A DNA stretch of 64,000 nt from Ustilago trichophora (GCA_900323505.1 OOIN01000020.1:620001-684000); one strand, 5' to 3'. Positions 1 to 11,297 are shown, numbered from the stretch's first letter. Notes: generated by a model not told the origin, from the sequence alone. Numbers and translations are program-made.

Positions 1-1257
1 AGCACCGGCAGGAGCCGCAGCAGATGCCAGGGTTGCAATGAAAGATGGTCCGCAGCTGATTTCCGAATCGACGGGCAGGTAGCATAGCCAAGGACAACGG
101 AGGAGACACAGACGGAGACAACACTCTGTCAGAACTTACTCGCGAAACAGGGGAAAAAGGGAAGGGGAAAACCATATTAAATTGCGCGGAGAGAGGAGAA
201 TCTCTTGAGGCTCTAAGGCTCCCGGCCCGCCGTAAGGGGGGACGGATGAGCGCAAACGGAGCGAGACGGAGCGGAGTGAGCAAATACAGACATAGGGAGG
301 GAAAGACAGGGCGGGAAAAAAAAAAGGAGAAGCGACTACTAAGCGAGCTGTTTCGCGAGTGGTTTGAGACATGGGTGTAGAGAAAGAGGATTGGCTGAGT
401 TGGAATTTGAGTGAAGTAGTTCGGAGAAAATTCCTTCACAGACGCCGTCACGTGTCGAATACTCGCACGAGACACGCATTTGCTCCGTCAAAAGTTTCGA
501 ATAGAGGTCCGTTTTCCGTTACTCCGTTACTCCGTCGATCTTGCCTTTTTGGGTTGAGTTCGATTTCAATGCGGGGCTCCGCTCCAATTGTGCGCGCGCG
601 TCCGAGTTTGGGTTCACAGTTTGCTGTTTTGCTGTTTTGCTGTGGCTGGCTGGCTGGCTGGCTCCCGTGTTTGCCCCGAATCATATGTCACTGTAAAAGA
701 GGCCTCTCTCTACCTTGTACCTTGGCAGCAACCAAAGCGGAGGTAGGCCTCCGCCGCTCCTAGCCTTTGGACTGTTTGTCCGCACTCGAGATTCAGTTTG
801 CCTTCAAGATTCACTTTTTCTTTTGGCCTGGCACAGGCTCACTGTGTCAGCATTAGCCGCCACCGCCGTTCCTTGAAGCCATGTTGCTTCCTTGACACCA
901 TGCTTTGCCCCGAAGCATGTTCTCTCTCTTGACGGACCGGTGACACCACACCAACAAGTCTGATTCGTCCATGTGGTCATGCCAGAACGCAGGAACACCA
1001 ATCATATGGCGCGCTAACTTAGCATGTTTCTCTCCAACACTAGCCTCGATTTCGTATAAGATCTAGGTGGTCCCACCCGTCCGCTCTGATTGTGGGGCCC
1101 CTCTCTCATCCTCATCATCCTTCATCATCTCGACAGGCACAAGCACCTTCTTCCACACTACTTCGAGGCCAAGGATCCCCACAGAGACCCAAGCTGTTTT
1201 TTTTTGTGTCCCCTAGATACTCTCCATCCTTTTCCCATACACATTCATCTCGATAAA
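1..1257. other. Left-edge region without a supportable gene
   Basis: No reading frame here has coding character that I trust. The ORFs at about 136-372 (minus) and 371-763 (plus) are low-complexity or arginine/serine-rich and match no family I know. The first 90 bases read on the minus strand give a short alanine-rich open frame running off the edge, which could be part of a neighbouring gene, but nothing confirms it. The last 150 bases before 1258 are C/T-rich, as expected for the leader of the transporter gene that follows. Confidence 0.5.
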
Positions 1258-3070
1258 ATGACTTCTTCAGGCAAGAGATGGGTCCCATCCAAGCTTCGTC
1301 ATATCCACGAAGTGCCGTCGCAGGCGCTCAACTGGCGATTGCTGATGGCTGTTTTGACCATCGGTCTGCTCGGTGCTAGTCGAGGTATGGATGAAGGTGT
1401 CATCTCGGGCTCCATCGGTACCCCTGCTTTCGAACATGCCTTCAACGTCAAGAAAAAATCCAACAAGGAGTCCAACATTGTCGCCATGGTCCAGCTTCTC
1501 TCTACGCTCGGTGCCTTGGTAGGATACGCCATGTCGGACAAGTTTGGCCGTGTGGCCGCTGGTAGGCTCAGCTGCACTCTCATCATCATCGGTTCGGCCA
1601 TGTGGATGGCAAGCGCAGAAAGAATCGCCTTGCTCTACATTGGTCGAATGGTGACCGGTGTCGGTGTTGGTATCTCTTCGGTTTGCTCTCCCGTCTTCCT
1701 CGTTGAAACAGTGAGTATTCTTCACCGGTCGCTCATCGTTGGCACCTGCATCGAATCGTCTTGCTGACTTTTGCCCTTCTTTCTTTTGAATCCATTGTTG
1801 CGCGTCCCCTTAGGCTCCTCGTCAGATTCGTGGTCTCTGCACTTCGGTCTACAGTGTATCCATCTACCTGGGCGCCATGTTGGGATATGCAGTCAACCTC
1901 GGAGCTTCGCGTACCCAAAACAAGCGTCAAAACATTGTTTGGCAGATCGTCATTGTCCTGCCCATGGTATGGCATGCAATGCTTTTGATCGGAACCTTTT
2001 TCATTCACGAATCGCCTCGATGGCTTCTGGACCAGGGCCACGTCGAGAAAGCGGCTCGCTCGCTCAAATTCTACCGCAACCTGGACGAGAACCACCCTGC
2101 TATGCTCGAGGAGACCCAACTGATGCGCGAGTCGATCGCCGAAGAGCACCAGCGTCAGGCCGAAAGGATGGAGGCACTTCCTGCCAACTCGTTGCAGAGG
2201 CGATTCAAGACGTTGCTCAAGCTCAAGCTCATCTTGACCAGCCGCAAGAACCTGCTCAAAGTGGGATTGGGTGTTATGATTCAAGTTCTGGTGCAGTTCG
2301 GAGGTCCTGGAGCCATTGCCACGTACGCCAACCGCATCATGACCTTGGTCGGTGCTTCGGACTCGGGCGGATACGTCATGTCGGTCGGCTTCGGTGCCAC
2401 CAAGCTCGGATGCGGTATCCTGTCTTCGCTTCTGTTTATCGATCTTTTCGGACGCCGAAAGACGCTGCTGGTGGGTGTTTTGATCCAGGGTCTCTCGATG
2501 CTCTACGTTGCCATCTTCCTGGGCTTGTACGTGCAAGGCCACCACACCAAGGGCGAGAAGCACGCCGGTCAAGCAGCACTGGCTGCCATCTTCATCTCGG
2601 GAGCCAGTTTCTCGGCGGGTGGTAACTTGGCCCAGTACTTGGTTGGTACCGAGATCTTTGAGGTCCACGTGCGCAGTCTGGCAAGCTCTCTGGTCATGGC
2701 CATGCACTACCTTCTGCAGTTCTCTGCCACCCGTACTCTGCAGCCTATGCTCAACTCGCCGATGGGTGGAGCCGGTACATTCGCTTTCTACGCTGGTGTA
2801 TCGCTGGTGCTTGCTCTTCCCTTCTACGCCATCTTCCTGCCCGAGACTGCAGGTCTGCCGCTAGAGGAGATCGACCAGGTCTTTGACCGACCCGTTTGGG
2901 CCATGGGACGAGCGGCACGATCCAAGGCCATCTCCATGTCGTCGGACGGTGTCACTGGTACCGTACCTCACCTCGATGTCGAGTCTTCCTCTTCGTCGGC
3001 CACTGGTGGTGATGATGACGAGAAAAAGGCCGACTTGCAGGCTCCCGTCACGGTTCGAACCACACCCTGA
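1258..3070 (+). CDS. MFS sugar transporter (sugar porter family), one intron
   Basis: Proton-coupled sugar (or quinate-type) uptake carrier of the plasma membrane, 569 aa. Exons are 1258-1710 and 1814-3070. The 103-nt intron has donor GTGAGT, a CTGAC branch site and acceptor CCTTAG. The join is in phase and restores the family motif ETAPRQIRG at the loop after helix 4. Other signatures seen are GRMVTGVGVG, the central ESPRWLL motif and a C-terminal PETAGLPLEE that stands in for the usual PETKG. The ATG at 1258 was chosen because the frame upstream has only a TTG start and leader-like sequence; from it the N-terminus is a short cytosolic segment before helix 1. The tail after about residue 520 is Ser/acidic. 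The substrate cannot be named from sequence. The neighbours (amine oxidase, GH31, second sugar carrier) suggest a nutrient-use segment. Confidence 0.9.
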
Positions 3071-3494
3071 TCGAACCCTCTGCTTTTTGTGAATCTTGAC
3101 ACACTGTTGCTATGTACTCTTATCTGCTCTTATGACCTCGGCGGCGCATGTGCCAAGAATGCCCTTGATGAAAATGAATCATGTTGACAGCAACAACAAG
3201 TATGCTGCCTGTGTACTGTATGTGTGTACTGTAAATGGCCGATGCCATGCGCTGACGCTGAAGTTGACAGCTGAAAAGGGTGCAGATCTCATGACTCGAC
3301 GTCGCGTGGGCGGCCAAATTGCCGTCGCTTCTTCTCTTTACTCATCGTCACTGGCACGCAGACTGTTCACACCACCATCATCATCAAGGGAAAAGAACAC
3401 AAGGAAGCAGAGAAAGTGATTGCCATACTCGTGAGAGTCGCTCGCGAGCTATGCTTTACTGCACCATTTTGGCTTTCCCTTTACACCCACCACA
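3071..3494. other. Intergenic spacer, transporter 3' end to amine oxidase promoter
   Basis: No gene seen. It holds two GTACTGTA half-motifs at 3213-3220 and 3227-3234, members of the palindromic intergenic motif family that recurs in the window. Confidence 0.6.
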
Positions 3495-4646
3495 ATGACC
3501 AAGCAGAGTGTCCTCATCGTGGGAGGTGGCCTCAGCGGTCTCTATCTCGCTCGTCAGCTGCAGCAACAGAGCAATGAATATCATATCATCATCCTCGAAT
3601 CGCGCCACAGGCTCGGAGGACGACTGGAATCGGCAAAAGTGACATTCCAAGACGGCAACCAGGACGGATTTGATCTCGGCGGATCGTGGTTCTGGCCATC
3701 GAGGCAGCCCAAGTTGACCTCGCTCATCGCAGAGTTGGGCCTGGAAAGCTTTGCCCAGTATGAGCAGGGCGATCTTCTCATCGAGAGATCTCAGACTCGA
3801 CAAGCTCAACGACTCGATCCACGCGATCTCGGTATGGCTGATGCTCGCCGACTGCGTGGAGGGATGCGATCGCTCATCGACTCATTGGCCGAGCAACTTG
3901 ATCCTCGCACTATCCATCTCGGATGCCACGTCACCTCGATCCATCTCATCGATTCCGTTGAATCGGAAAAAGGTGCACGCATTCAAGCAGTCTGTGACAA
4001 CGGGAACCTCTTTCACGCCGACACCATCATCCTCGCACTCCCACCACGCCTTGCTGCATCTGGAGCCATATTCTTCGAGCCATCGCTGCCGGCAGAGCTC
4101 CTATCACGATGGTCAGCAACACCAACCTGGATGGCACATCAGGCTAAATACGTCGCAGTGTATCAAACTCCCTTCTGGCGCAATCAACATCTCTCGGGTA
4201 ATGCACACAGCACCGAAGGCCCTCTCGGCGAGATTCATGATGCTTCCAATTTTGACGCTTCCGCCGGTGCCCTCTTTGGCTTCTTTTCGATACCTTCCCA
4301 AGCTCGTCTGGCGCAATCCCAGGATCAGCTCAAAGCAGCATGTCGCGCTCAACTTTCTCGACTATTTGGCCATCAGGCCGCCACACCTCAGTCCGACTTT
4401 CTTCGTGATTGGGCCGCCGAAAAGGCGACAGCCACCGAGGCAGATGCACACATGGGCATGGCTTCTCATCAAGGCTCGTCGGAACCTCTTCCAGCTACGC
4501 CAGATGCTTCTTCTTCTGCTTGGCATAATGTGGTGGTGGGGGCAGGCAGCGAGTGGTCGCCTGCTTTTCCCGGTTACATTGCAGGCGCTATCGATGCAGC
4601 AGAACGCGCTTTCGCCATAATCTGCGACTCTTGTGCCTCAGCTTAA
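3495..4646 (+). CDS. FAD-dependent amine oxidase family protein
   Basis: Flavoprotein oxidase of the monoamine/polyamine oxidase superfamily, 383 aa, single exon. The N-terminus is a complete Rossmann dinucleotide fold: VLIVGGGLSGLYLARQL at residues 6-22, then ESRHRLGGR. DLGGSWFWP follows near residue 62, in the usual FAD/active-site region, and the C-terminus has the FAD-closing segment VVGAGSEWSPAFPGYIAGAI. The protein is shorter than typical fungal amine oxidases (450-500 aa), mainly in the substrate-binding part, but start, stop and both FAD ends are present, so it is not obviously truncated. There is no signal peptide or PTS1 tripeptide (the end is CASA), so a cytosolic enzyme is inferred. 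The substrate is unknown. The wording of the middle domain (WMAHQAKYVAVY, PFWR) resembles bacterial flavin amine oxidases, so transfer is worth testing. Confidence 0.85.
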   Translation: MTKQSVLIVGGGLSGLYLARQLQQQSNEYHIIILESRHRLGGRLESAKVTFQDGNQDGFDLGGSWFWPSRQPKLTSLIAELGLESFAQYEQGDLLIERSQTRQAQRLDPRDLGMADARRLRGGMRSLIDSLAEQLDPRTIHLGCHVTSIHLIDSVESEKGARIQAVCDNGNLFHADTIILALPPRLAASGAIFFEPSLPAELLSRWSATPTWMAHQAKYVAVYQTPFWRNQHLSGNAHSTEGPLGEIHDASNFDASAGALFGFFSIPSQARLAQSQDQLKAACRAQLSRLFGHQAATPQSDFLRDWAAEKATATEADAHMGMASHQGSSEPLPATPDASSSAWHNVVVGAGSEWSPAFPGYIAGAIDAAERAFAIICDSCASA

Positions 4647-4849
4647 ATGCGCCTTGTTCATTCCGACTAGAAATGCCTCACAGAACGCCAAAATTATGTT
4701 GATACAAAAGCGCAGAGCTGAGGAACGGTTTCGTCAATCCAGGACTCAGATTTGTTGTGTGGGCAGGTTGGTATTGCGATTGACGATGACGACATGGACT
4801 CTTGAGTATGGATGGAAAGGCATCTAGATGATCAGGCTCGTACTCGAGC

Positions 4850-6859
4850 TCACTTGCGCTCAAAGACAGGGATCTCGGCGAGCGGAGCGTCGACTTCCAC
4901 CGTCTGCCCACCTTCGTAGCTCTCGCCTTGCTTGTCCTCGGCGCCAACAAAGACGCGAACCCACTTTGCCCCCTTGGGAAGGTAAACATTCCTCTTGGTC
5001 TGGCCAGCGTGCAAGATGGGAGCGACGAGATACTTGGAGCCGTACATGTAGCAGTCCTCGGTGTCCCAAGCCGCCGTATCCTCGGGGAATTCGTAAAACA
5101 TGGTGCGCATGACGGGACTTCCCTTTTCGTGTGCCTCTTCCATGAGCGAACGTGTGTAGTCGCGCAGCTTCTCACGCAGCAGCACAAATCGCTTGAGAAT
5201 CTCGTAGACTTCTTCACCGTAGCTCCAAAGCTCGTTGTCGGCTCCAGAGCAGCAAGCTGCACCTCCACTTGTGCCGAATTGCGGCTTGATGGGCTCTCGG
5301 TAGCCGTGCAATCGCATGACGGGGCAGAAGGTTCCCCATTGGAACCAGCGCACCAGAAGCTCGCGGAAGGCAGGATCGGCAGGTGCACCACCGTGGAATC
5401 CACCAATGTCGGTAGTCCACCATGTGATACCGGCCAGACCCATGCTGAGACCAGCCGAGAGCTGACATCGCAGACTGGGCCACGAAGAAGCAATGTCGCC
5501 CGACCATACAAGTGCGCCGTATTTTTGCGAGCCGGCCCAAGCACAACGCAATAGGTTGACGATGTTCTTCTGTCCTTCCTGCGTCTGTCCTTCGTAGAAT
5601 GCTTGGGCATAGGCGCGCGGATACTCGTTACCTACAGCCAACACGGGTCCGGTGGAGAGGCGGTAGTTTTCGAATGCATACGTGAGGAATTCAGGCTCGG
5701 CCTCATCTAGCCAAAACACCTTGATGCCCAGATCGTAGTAGTTCTTCTTGACCGTCTTCCAGATCCACTCGCGGCTCTCCTTGGAGGAAAAATCATACCA
5801 TTCGCAGTTACCCATGTAGTCCATTTGCATGCGACAGCCTCGATCGGTGCGTACCATGTATCCCTTTTCCTTTAGCTCTTGATAGTTCTCAGAGCGCACG
5901 TCGATGGTGGGCCAGATGGAAACCATCAGCTCAACATCCATTGCCTTGAGCTCGTCCACCATGGCCTTGGGGTTGGGCCAGTAGGTGGGATCGAATTTCC
6001 ATTCTCCCTGGGTGGGCCAGTGGAAGAAGTCGCACACGATCACGTCGAGCGGTAGACCGAGGCTTCTGTGCTTACGTGCCACCGTGAGAAGTTCCTCCTG
6101 AGTCTGGTAGCGCAGCTTGCATTGCCAGAATCCGAGGCCGTATTCAGGCATCATGGGTACTTTACCGGATACATTGGCGTAAGCGTGGGCAATTTCTGCC
6201 GGAGAGTCTCCTGCTACGACCCAGTAATCGAGAACCTCGGAACTCTTTGCTTCAAAGCTCATGATGTTTTTACCAAAGACGGCACGTCCAACAGCAGGAT
6301 TGTTCCAAAGAAAACCGTATCCGCGGCTCGATTGGGCGAAAGGAACACTGGCTTGAGAGTTGCGCTGAGCCAGCTCCAAGTCGGTCCCCTTAAGGTCGAG
6401 GTTCTCCTGTTGGTACTGTCCCATGCCGAAAATCTTTTCGTTGGGATCCTGCGACTCGAACCTGGCAATGACCTGGTAGGAATTGCTTCCCTGAATAGGC
6501 ATAAACTCTCTTGCGTCGACGAGGAGCGAGCTACACTTGGGATCGAAAAAGTCCTCTCGGTTACGAGCGTACTCTTCCAGAAGAACTTTGCCGGAAGAGT
6601 TGGAGATGATGATCTTGCCTCGCTTGGTCATGGTTGCTACGATCTTGCCATTGGTCAAAGTGACGGTTCCACTCTCTCCATCCTGACTGGCAGCGACAGA
6701 GGCGGAGGAGGCTGGTTTCTCGGAGAGCGCCCAGTCCTGTTGAGGGAGCTGAGAGGCACGAGTGCTTCGAACACGGACGGCGTTGGGTCCCCAAGGCTCG
6801 ATCAGAAGAAGCTCACCATCGTTGCGGTAGTGGATCTTGTCTCCTTGTGCCTCGATCAT
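4850..6859 (-). CDS. Glycoside hydrolase family 31, alpha-xylosidase-like
   Basis: Retaining alpha-glycosidase of 669 aa, single exon, ATG at 6859. Family GH31 is shown by an N-terminal beta-sandwich followed by a (beta/alpha)8 barrel starting near residue 236 (MPEYGLGFWQCKLRYQTQEE). The catalytic nucleophile is Asp385 in VFWLDEAEPE and the acid/base is Asp455 in WSGDIASSW. WWTTDIGGFHGG (about 480-491) and RLHGYREP complete the active site. The WLDxxEPE type of nucleophile motif and the DFFHWP loop are closer to alpha-xylosidases than to secreted maltase-type GH31 enzymes. No signal peptide is present: the protein starts MIEAQGDKIHYRNDGELLLI, so it should act in the cytosol on imported oligosaccharide. 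It lies between two sugar transporters. The alternative is an intracellular alpha-glucosidase. Confidence 0.9.
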   Translation of the reverse strand: MIEAQGDKIHYRNDGELLLIEPWGPNAVRVRSTRASQLPQQDWALSEKPASSASVAASQDGESGTVTLTNGKIVATMTKRGKIIISNSSGKVLLEEYARNREDFFDPKCSSLLVDAREFMPIQGSNSYQVIARFESQDPNEKIFGMGQYQQENLDLKGTDLELAQRNSQASVPFAQSSRGYGFLWNNPAVGRAVFGKNIMSFEAKSSEVLDYWVVAGDSPAEIAHAYANVSGKVPMMPEYGLGFWQCKLRYQTQEELLTVARKHRSLGLPLDVIVCDFFHWPTQGEWKFDPTYWPNPKAMVDELKAMDVELMVSIWPTIDVRSENYQELKEKGYMVRTDRGCRMQMDYMGNCEWYDFSSKESREWIWKTVKKNYYDLGIKVFWLDEAEPEFLTYAFENYRLSTGPVLAVGNEYPRAYAQAFYEGQTQEGQKNIVNLLRCAWAGSQKYGALVWSGDIASSWPSLRCQLSAGLSMGLAGITWWTTDIGGFHGGAPADPAFRELLVRWFQWGTFCPVMRLHGYREPIKPQFGTSGGAACCSGADNELWSYGEEVYEILKRFVLLREKLRDYTRSLMEEAHEKGSPVMRTMFYEFPEDTAAWDTEDCYMYGSKYLVAPILHAGQTKRNVYLPKGAKWVRVFVGAEDKQGESYEGGQTVEVDAPLAEIPVFERK

Positions 6860-7104
6860 TTTGGTAAAAAGGCAAAGGCTCTTGGAGATCAGTTAAGTGG
6901 GGAGTTTTGGGGGGAAGTTGGTGATGTGCAATCTTGAAAGGTTGGCGAGGACAATGCTCTTGAGCATTTAAAGGGTTCAAGTCCAGCTCAAGGGTCAAGG
7001 CAGGAGTAAGCTCTCCAAGACGAGGAGCAGCGTCTTCCGGCTCGCACAGACACTCGAGCAAAATCAAGGTGGGCAACGCTCATGCATAAGCTTGCTTCTC
7101 AGTT

Positions 7105-7440
7105 AGACACGAACCTTGATTCCCTCGGCGAGTGCTGCTACGAGTCTCGAGCCACGCTCGGTCTCGTTAGGCAGCCCTGATTGGGTCGAATGTGCAGCTC
7201 TCAGCGCATCAGTCTCCTCACCGGCAATTGCTGGGCCTGCGATGTTGACGGCGACTCTGCACCTCGCACCGGTATACCTAGAACGTTGACGAGGAATTGT
7301 GCAACTATGCGACTCGAACCGGGAAAGTCAGTAGCAAGATCGAGCACCGGCAAGCGATCGTAGCTCGCCGAAATTTTACCGGTCTCTTGCCTCATAACCA
7401 GATCACCGGGCAGGATGAGGAGTTGTTGTGGAGCTAAAGA
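7105..7440 (-). pseudogene. Possible gene fragment, unresolved
   Basis: On the minus strand two adjacent open frames look more protein-like than their surroundings. One runs from about 7434 to 7201 and reads ...LLILPGDLVMRQETGKISA. The other, shifted by two bases, runs to a stop at about 7105 and reads ...VNIAGPAIAGEETDAL, ending GIKVRV. A CTTTAG acceptor-like site sits just before the first. The pattern could be the 3' end of a spliced gene or a decayed gene copy. I recognise no family and could not assemble a complete reading frame. It may equally be chance. Confidence 0.2.
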
Positions 7441-8170
7441 GGTCGGTCGGCCGTTTCAATCACCTTGAAGAGATCGGAGATGCGGTGACCATGATAGCGC
7501 ACTCGCGAATCTCTCCAGACTGCCCTTTGCCTCGTCTGCCTCCTCCTCTTCGTCCTTGTAGCGTTTCCCATCGAGCTGAGCGAGGGAGAAAATTAGAGAA
7601 TGCCGTGTACTGTTTGCCAGGAATGTACGTCTCGGCGGATCGGAGCCGGCTCGTCATTGCTGTACAGCGCAACGATGCTCGGCATTATTTTGCTACTCGG
7701 TCACCGACATGGAGTAGGCGCCAAGCAAGGGGTATTTCGAGTCATGCTCTTTCTTGTTCCAAGGATACGCGTGGGGTGAAATGCCTCGTCAAGGCACAAG
7801 CAAGTGGGGAATGGAGGGGGATGCAAAGAGCACTGTTCTAACTCCGTCGACTCTGTATGCTACCAATCTTGTCGCCGAAAACCGTCGCATGAAGACCTGT
7901 TCGGTTGAAGGGTTCAGAACGATAACAATCCCTTCGCTTAAGAACAATAGAATGTGCGCTTTCTCGCTGAGCCTCGGTTGACTTTTCCCTTGTCCCCTAA
8001 TATCCCCCTTTCCTTTCAGCTTGGTCACTGACAACAAGGGGCGTATGAGACTCACACCGAGCGCTTGCTCAAGGAGAGGAGATTGCGAAAGGTACCTGCC
8101 ACCCGAAAGAATATCAAGATTGCGGGGAACAAACAACCGCACACTTGGTACATAGAACTCAGCGAAGCGA

Positions 8171-8177
<7 letters not shown>

Positions 8178-8231
<54 letters not shown>

Positions 8232-8243
8232 GTCTCTCTCTCT
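8178..8243. repeat. CT microsatellite
   Basis: Nearly pure (CT)n of about 66 bases, interrupted twice by TGT. It lies in the gene-poor region upstream of the MAL-type transporter. Confidence 0.97.
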
Positions 8244-9521
8244 TTGGAAGCGGTGTGGGGTAACGCGACCCGCACTATAGAGCGTGCGTTGTGCATGAAT
8301 TTAAAGTTGACCGATGTGCCACGTGGGAGATTTATGCAATCGGTCGACGTCGGTGCGATTCTGCCGACGATATACTTGTTGTCTTTGGAAAAGAACAGCT
8401 TTCCTGTAGCGCCGTTCTAGCACTTGGAGTATTGGTGATTCTATTGTATTTAGCCGAAGTGAGTGATTCGGTGATTCTGCCCTTGGTGGAGCTCAGTCTG
8501 AGTTGCTATTGCACTGGCCTTGGCGATTGAACGGGACGGTTGGGAGCGATGCTCAGTTTCTTTCGAGGTGTTGCAGAATGTGGGCAAGCTCTATTGTTTC
8601 CATCAGACTCCGCTCTGTTATTGTCTCGCCGGTAAGTCATCTCTTCTTTTCGATCTTGGTTTTGGATTGCCTGCACAAAGAACCCGTAACAGCTCATCGC
8701 AAGTCCCGAAGCGCTTGCCTTGATCTCTGTGAGCACGCAATTGTTGACGGCCATTGTTGCCAGGGTATGATTTCACTCGTCTTTCTTTTTCTCAGCTGGC
8801 AAAACCTGGGGTACGTCTCCATTCGACCTTTCTGAGCCTGCGATTTCGCAAAGTAGTCTTTGGTTCAGCCGTTCTGTGACCGGTATTCTCCTTTCCTCTT
8901 TCACCTAGCTCGACTCTGCATTTTCTTTTGACTTGATGTCAGAAAGACTTGTATTGATGCTTGCCTCTTTCTTGAGAGTAGCCTTGAGATCAGGATCATC
9001 GCCGGTCATCGATCGAAGGCCGGTGATGAAAGATCTTGTTGACGACCGGGCTTGCCCGGCGACCTGAAGTATCTATTCGCAAAAGTACGAGAATAGCAGA
9101 GACCAAAGGGCACGCCAGCCGACTACAGAGGCCATTGAACCCCCACAGCAGCTGCATCTTCCCCGCATCGATTGCCTCGCCTAAAATCCTGGCGGCTCTC
9201 TACCCCACACTACATTGCCGCTGTACTGCACTAAGTCGAACACATGGCCGCAGGTACACTCCATTGCATTCAGTGTAGCGTGACATTCACCGATTCCGTT
9301 TAGCTTTGAATCATGTAAACCTTGAGCGTAGCAATTCGTTCGAGATGGGTCAAACTTTACGTAGCTCTCTCGTTGAAAAGAACTATAAGTTGACCGCAAA
9401 GTCGATCGGTCGATTCTTCAACCTTGTGACATCAAGCTTTCCTCTCTTCTCCACCTCCGCACATTATCACCTCTGCACTTGGTCTCCTAAATCAGCCGCA
9501 ACAAGGGGGGAAACAAATAGA

Positions 9522-11297
9522 ATGGCGCCCACCAATCTGCTTTCATCTGCCGAAAAGGCAACGTCTGGTGACCATGTTACGGGTGTTCAGATCGACGGTA
9601 TCGCCAATCACGAAGTTTTGATGGCTGCCAAGGCTGAAGATGACGAACATCGCATGACTCTTTGGGAGGCTCTGAGGAAGCATAAGAAGGCGGCTGCTTG
9701 GTCTGCTGCGCTCTCGGCTGGTTTGATCATGGAAGGTGAGTTGGTTCTTTCCCTGCAATATTACCACTTTCTCGGAGCTTGCACAGACGACTGACTACTT
9801 TTTTTTTTTTTGGTTTATACAGGTTACGATCTGGTCGTAATCAACTCTTTCCTGGGTCAGAAGCAATTCGTTAATGCCTACGGTAAAGGTGATCCCAAAG
9901 TCATCTCAGCTCCTTGGCAAACTGGCTTGGTGAATGCGTCACTCGTGGGTCAGATTGTGGGTTTGGCCCTCGTCGGTCTACTTTCTGATCGACTGGGTTA
10001 TCGCAAGACGTACTGTTTCGGTATGGCCATGATGGCTTGCACCATCTTTATTACCTTTTTTTCGACATCGCTGCCCGTGTTGGCGGTCGGTGGTTGGGCT
10101 TGTGGTATTCCTTGGGGAATGTTTCAAACTTTGACCACTGCTTATGCCGCCGAGGTGTGCCCTATTCAGTTGCGCGCCTACCTTACAGCTTATATCAACA
10201 TGTGCTGGGGTATCGGAATTCTTCTCTCTTCCGGAGTGGTGCGTGCCACTTTGGACATTCAGAGCAAGTGGGCATACAAGCTTCCGTTTGCCGTGCAATG
10301 GGTGTGGCCACTTCCGCTTTTCCTGGTTGCATATTTTGCACCTGAATCTCCTCGATGGCTGGTTCGTATGGGTAGAGAAGAGGAGGCTAAACAGGCTATC
10401 AAGCGACTTACCGATTCGAATATGTACGACGAGCGCGAGGCAGAGGGTCAGCTTGCTCTACTCAAGGCCACCGATGCCATGGAGCGAGAGGCTCACGCAG
10501 GTACTTCGTTCCTTGACTGCTTCCGTGGCGTTAATCGTCGACGAACCGAGATTGCTTGCGCCGTTTTTGCTACTCAGTATTTCAGTGGCGGACCGATGAT
10601 TGGCTTTGCCGTTCTTTTTCTTCAAAAAGCGGGCCTTAGCGAGAAGAATGCCTTTACAATGAACCTTGCTATCACGGCTCAATACTCGATCGGTACCATC
10701 ATCAGCTTCTTCCTCATGCGTCGTCTCGGTCGCCGATCCCTCTACCTCGGAGGTATCGGATTGATGGCCATTGCCTGTCTCATCATTGGCTGTCTTGGTA
10801 TCAAAGAAACCAAATCAGCCTCCCTCGCCATCGGTGCGCTCTTGGTCTTCCTCAACCTAGCCTACAACGTTTCCATCGGTCCAGTCTGCTACACCCTCGT
10901 CGCCGAACTCGGATCAACCCGTCTTCGAGCCAAAACCGTCGTACTTGCTCGTCTGACCTACAACCTCTCTGGTCTCATTTGCAACACTCTCCAACCACGA
11001 ATGATCGACACGGCCGAATGGGGATTGGGAGCTCTATCTGGATTTGTGTGGTTAGGAACCGCTTCTCTAATGTTCACTTACTGCTTCTTCCGGCTTCCTG
11101 AAACCAAGGATCGTTCATTCGGTGAACTGGACGCTTTGTTCGAAAACCGAGTCAAGGCAAGGAAATTCAAGTCAACAAACGTCGACCTATTTGGACTTAG
11201 TCATGTTGCTCCTGATGTAAGTGATATGCCTGCACTGGCTCACGAATCCACCTCTCGCTCTTCCGACGACGCAAAATCGGACGAGAAAAAGGTTTGA
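9522..11297 (+). CDS. MFS alpha-glucoside (maltose-type) transporter, one intron
   Basis: Sugar:proton symporter of the MAL11/MPH type, 562 aa. Exons are 9522-9735 and 9823-11297. The 87-nt intron has donor GTGAGT, branch CTGAC, a 12-T pyrimidine tract and acceptor ATACAG. Splicing restores the family hallmark at the end of helix 1, LIMEGYDLVVINSF (compare IMEGYDT in fungal maltose permeases). Further signatures are SDRLGYRKTY after helix 2, CWGIGILLSSGVVRA, APESPRWLVRMGR and a C-terminal LPETKDRSFGELD. The ATG at 9522 follows a purine-rich leader and gives a roughly 65-residue cytosolic N-terminus (TLWEALRKHKKAAAWS), typical of this subfamily. The substrate could be maltose, another alpha-glucoside, or an oligosaccharide processed by the GH31 enzyme 2.7 kb away. 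Confidence 0.93.

Larger units (their letters stand above)
6860..9521. other. Long gene-poor intergenic region
   Basis: This 2.7-kb stretch separates the GH31 gene from the second sugar transporter and must carry both promoters. I see no complete gene. It contains a possible gene remnant at 7105-7440 (minus), a CT microsatellite at 8178-8243, several ACCGG/CCGGT sites (for example near 7268, 7378, 8878, 9001 and 9019) and isolated GTAAGT strings without partners. The ORFs inside are short and lack recognisable domains. Confidence 0.5.

Noticed and set aside
371..763. 130-codon plus-strand frame near the left edge
   Set aside because: No domain, composition like random translated DNA, overlapped by an opposite-strand frame of equal quality.
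6961..6995. TTCAAGTCC string resembling a tRNA T-loop
   Set aside because: The flanking bases do not pair into a T-stem and no D- or anticodon arm is present.
7217..9050. About eleven ACCGG/CCGGT sites between GH31 and the MAL-type transporter
   Set aside because: Only about twice the number expected for this length and base composition; six are in the possible gene remnant. Not strong enough to call operators.
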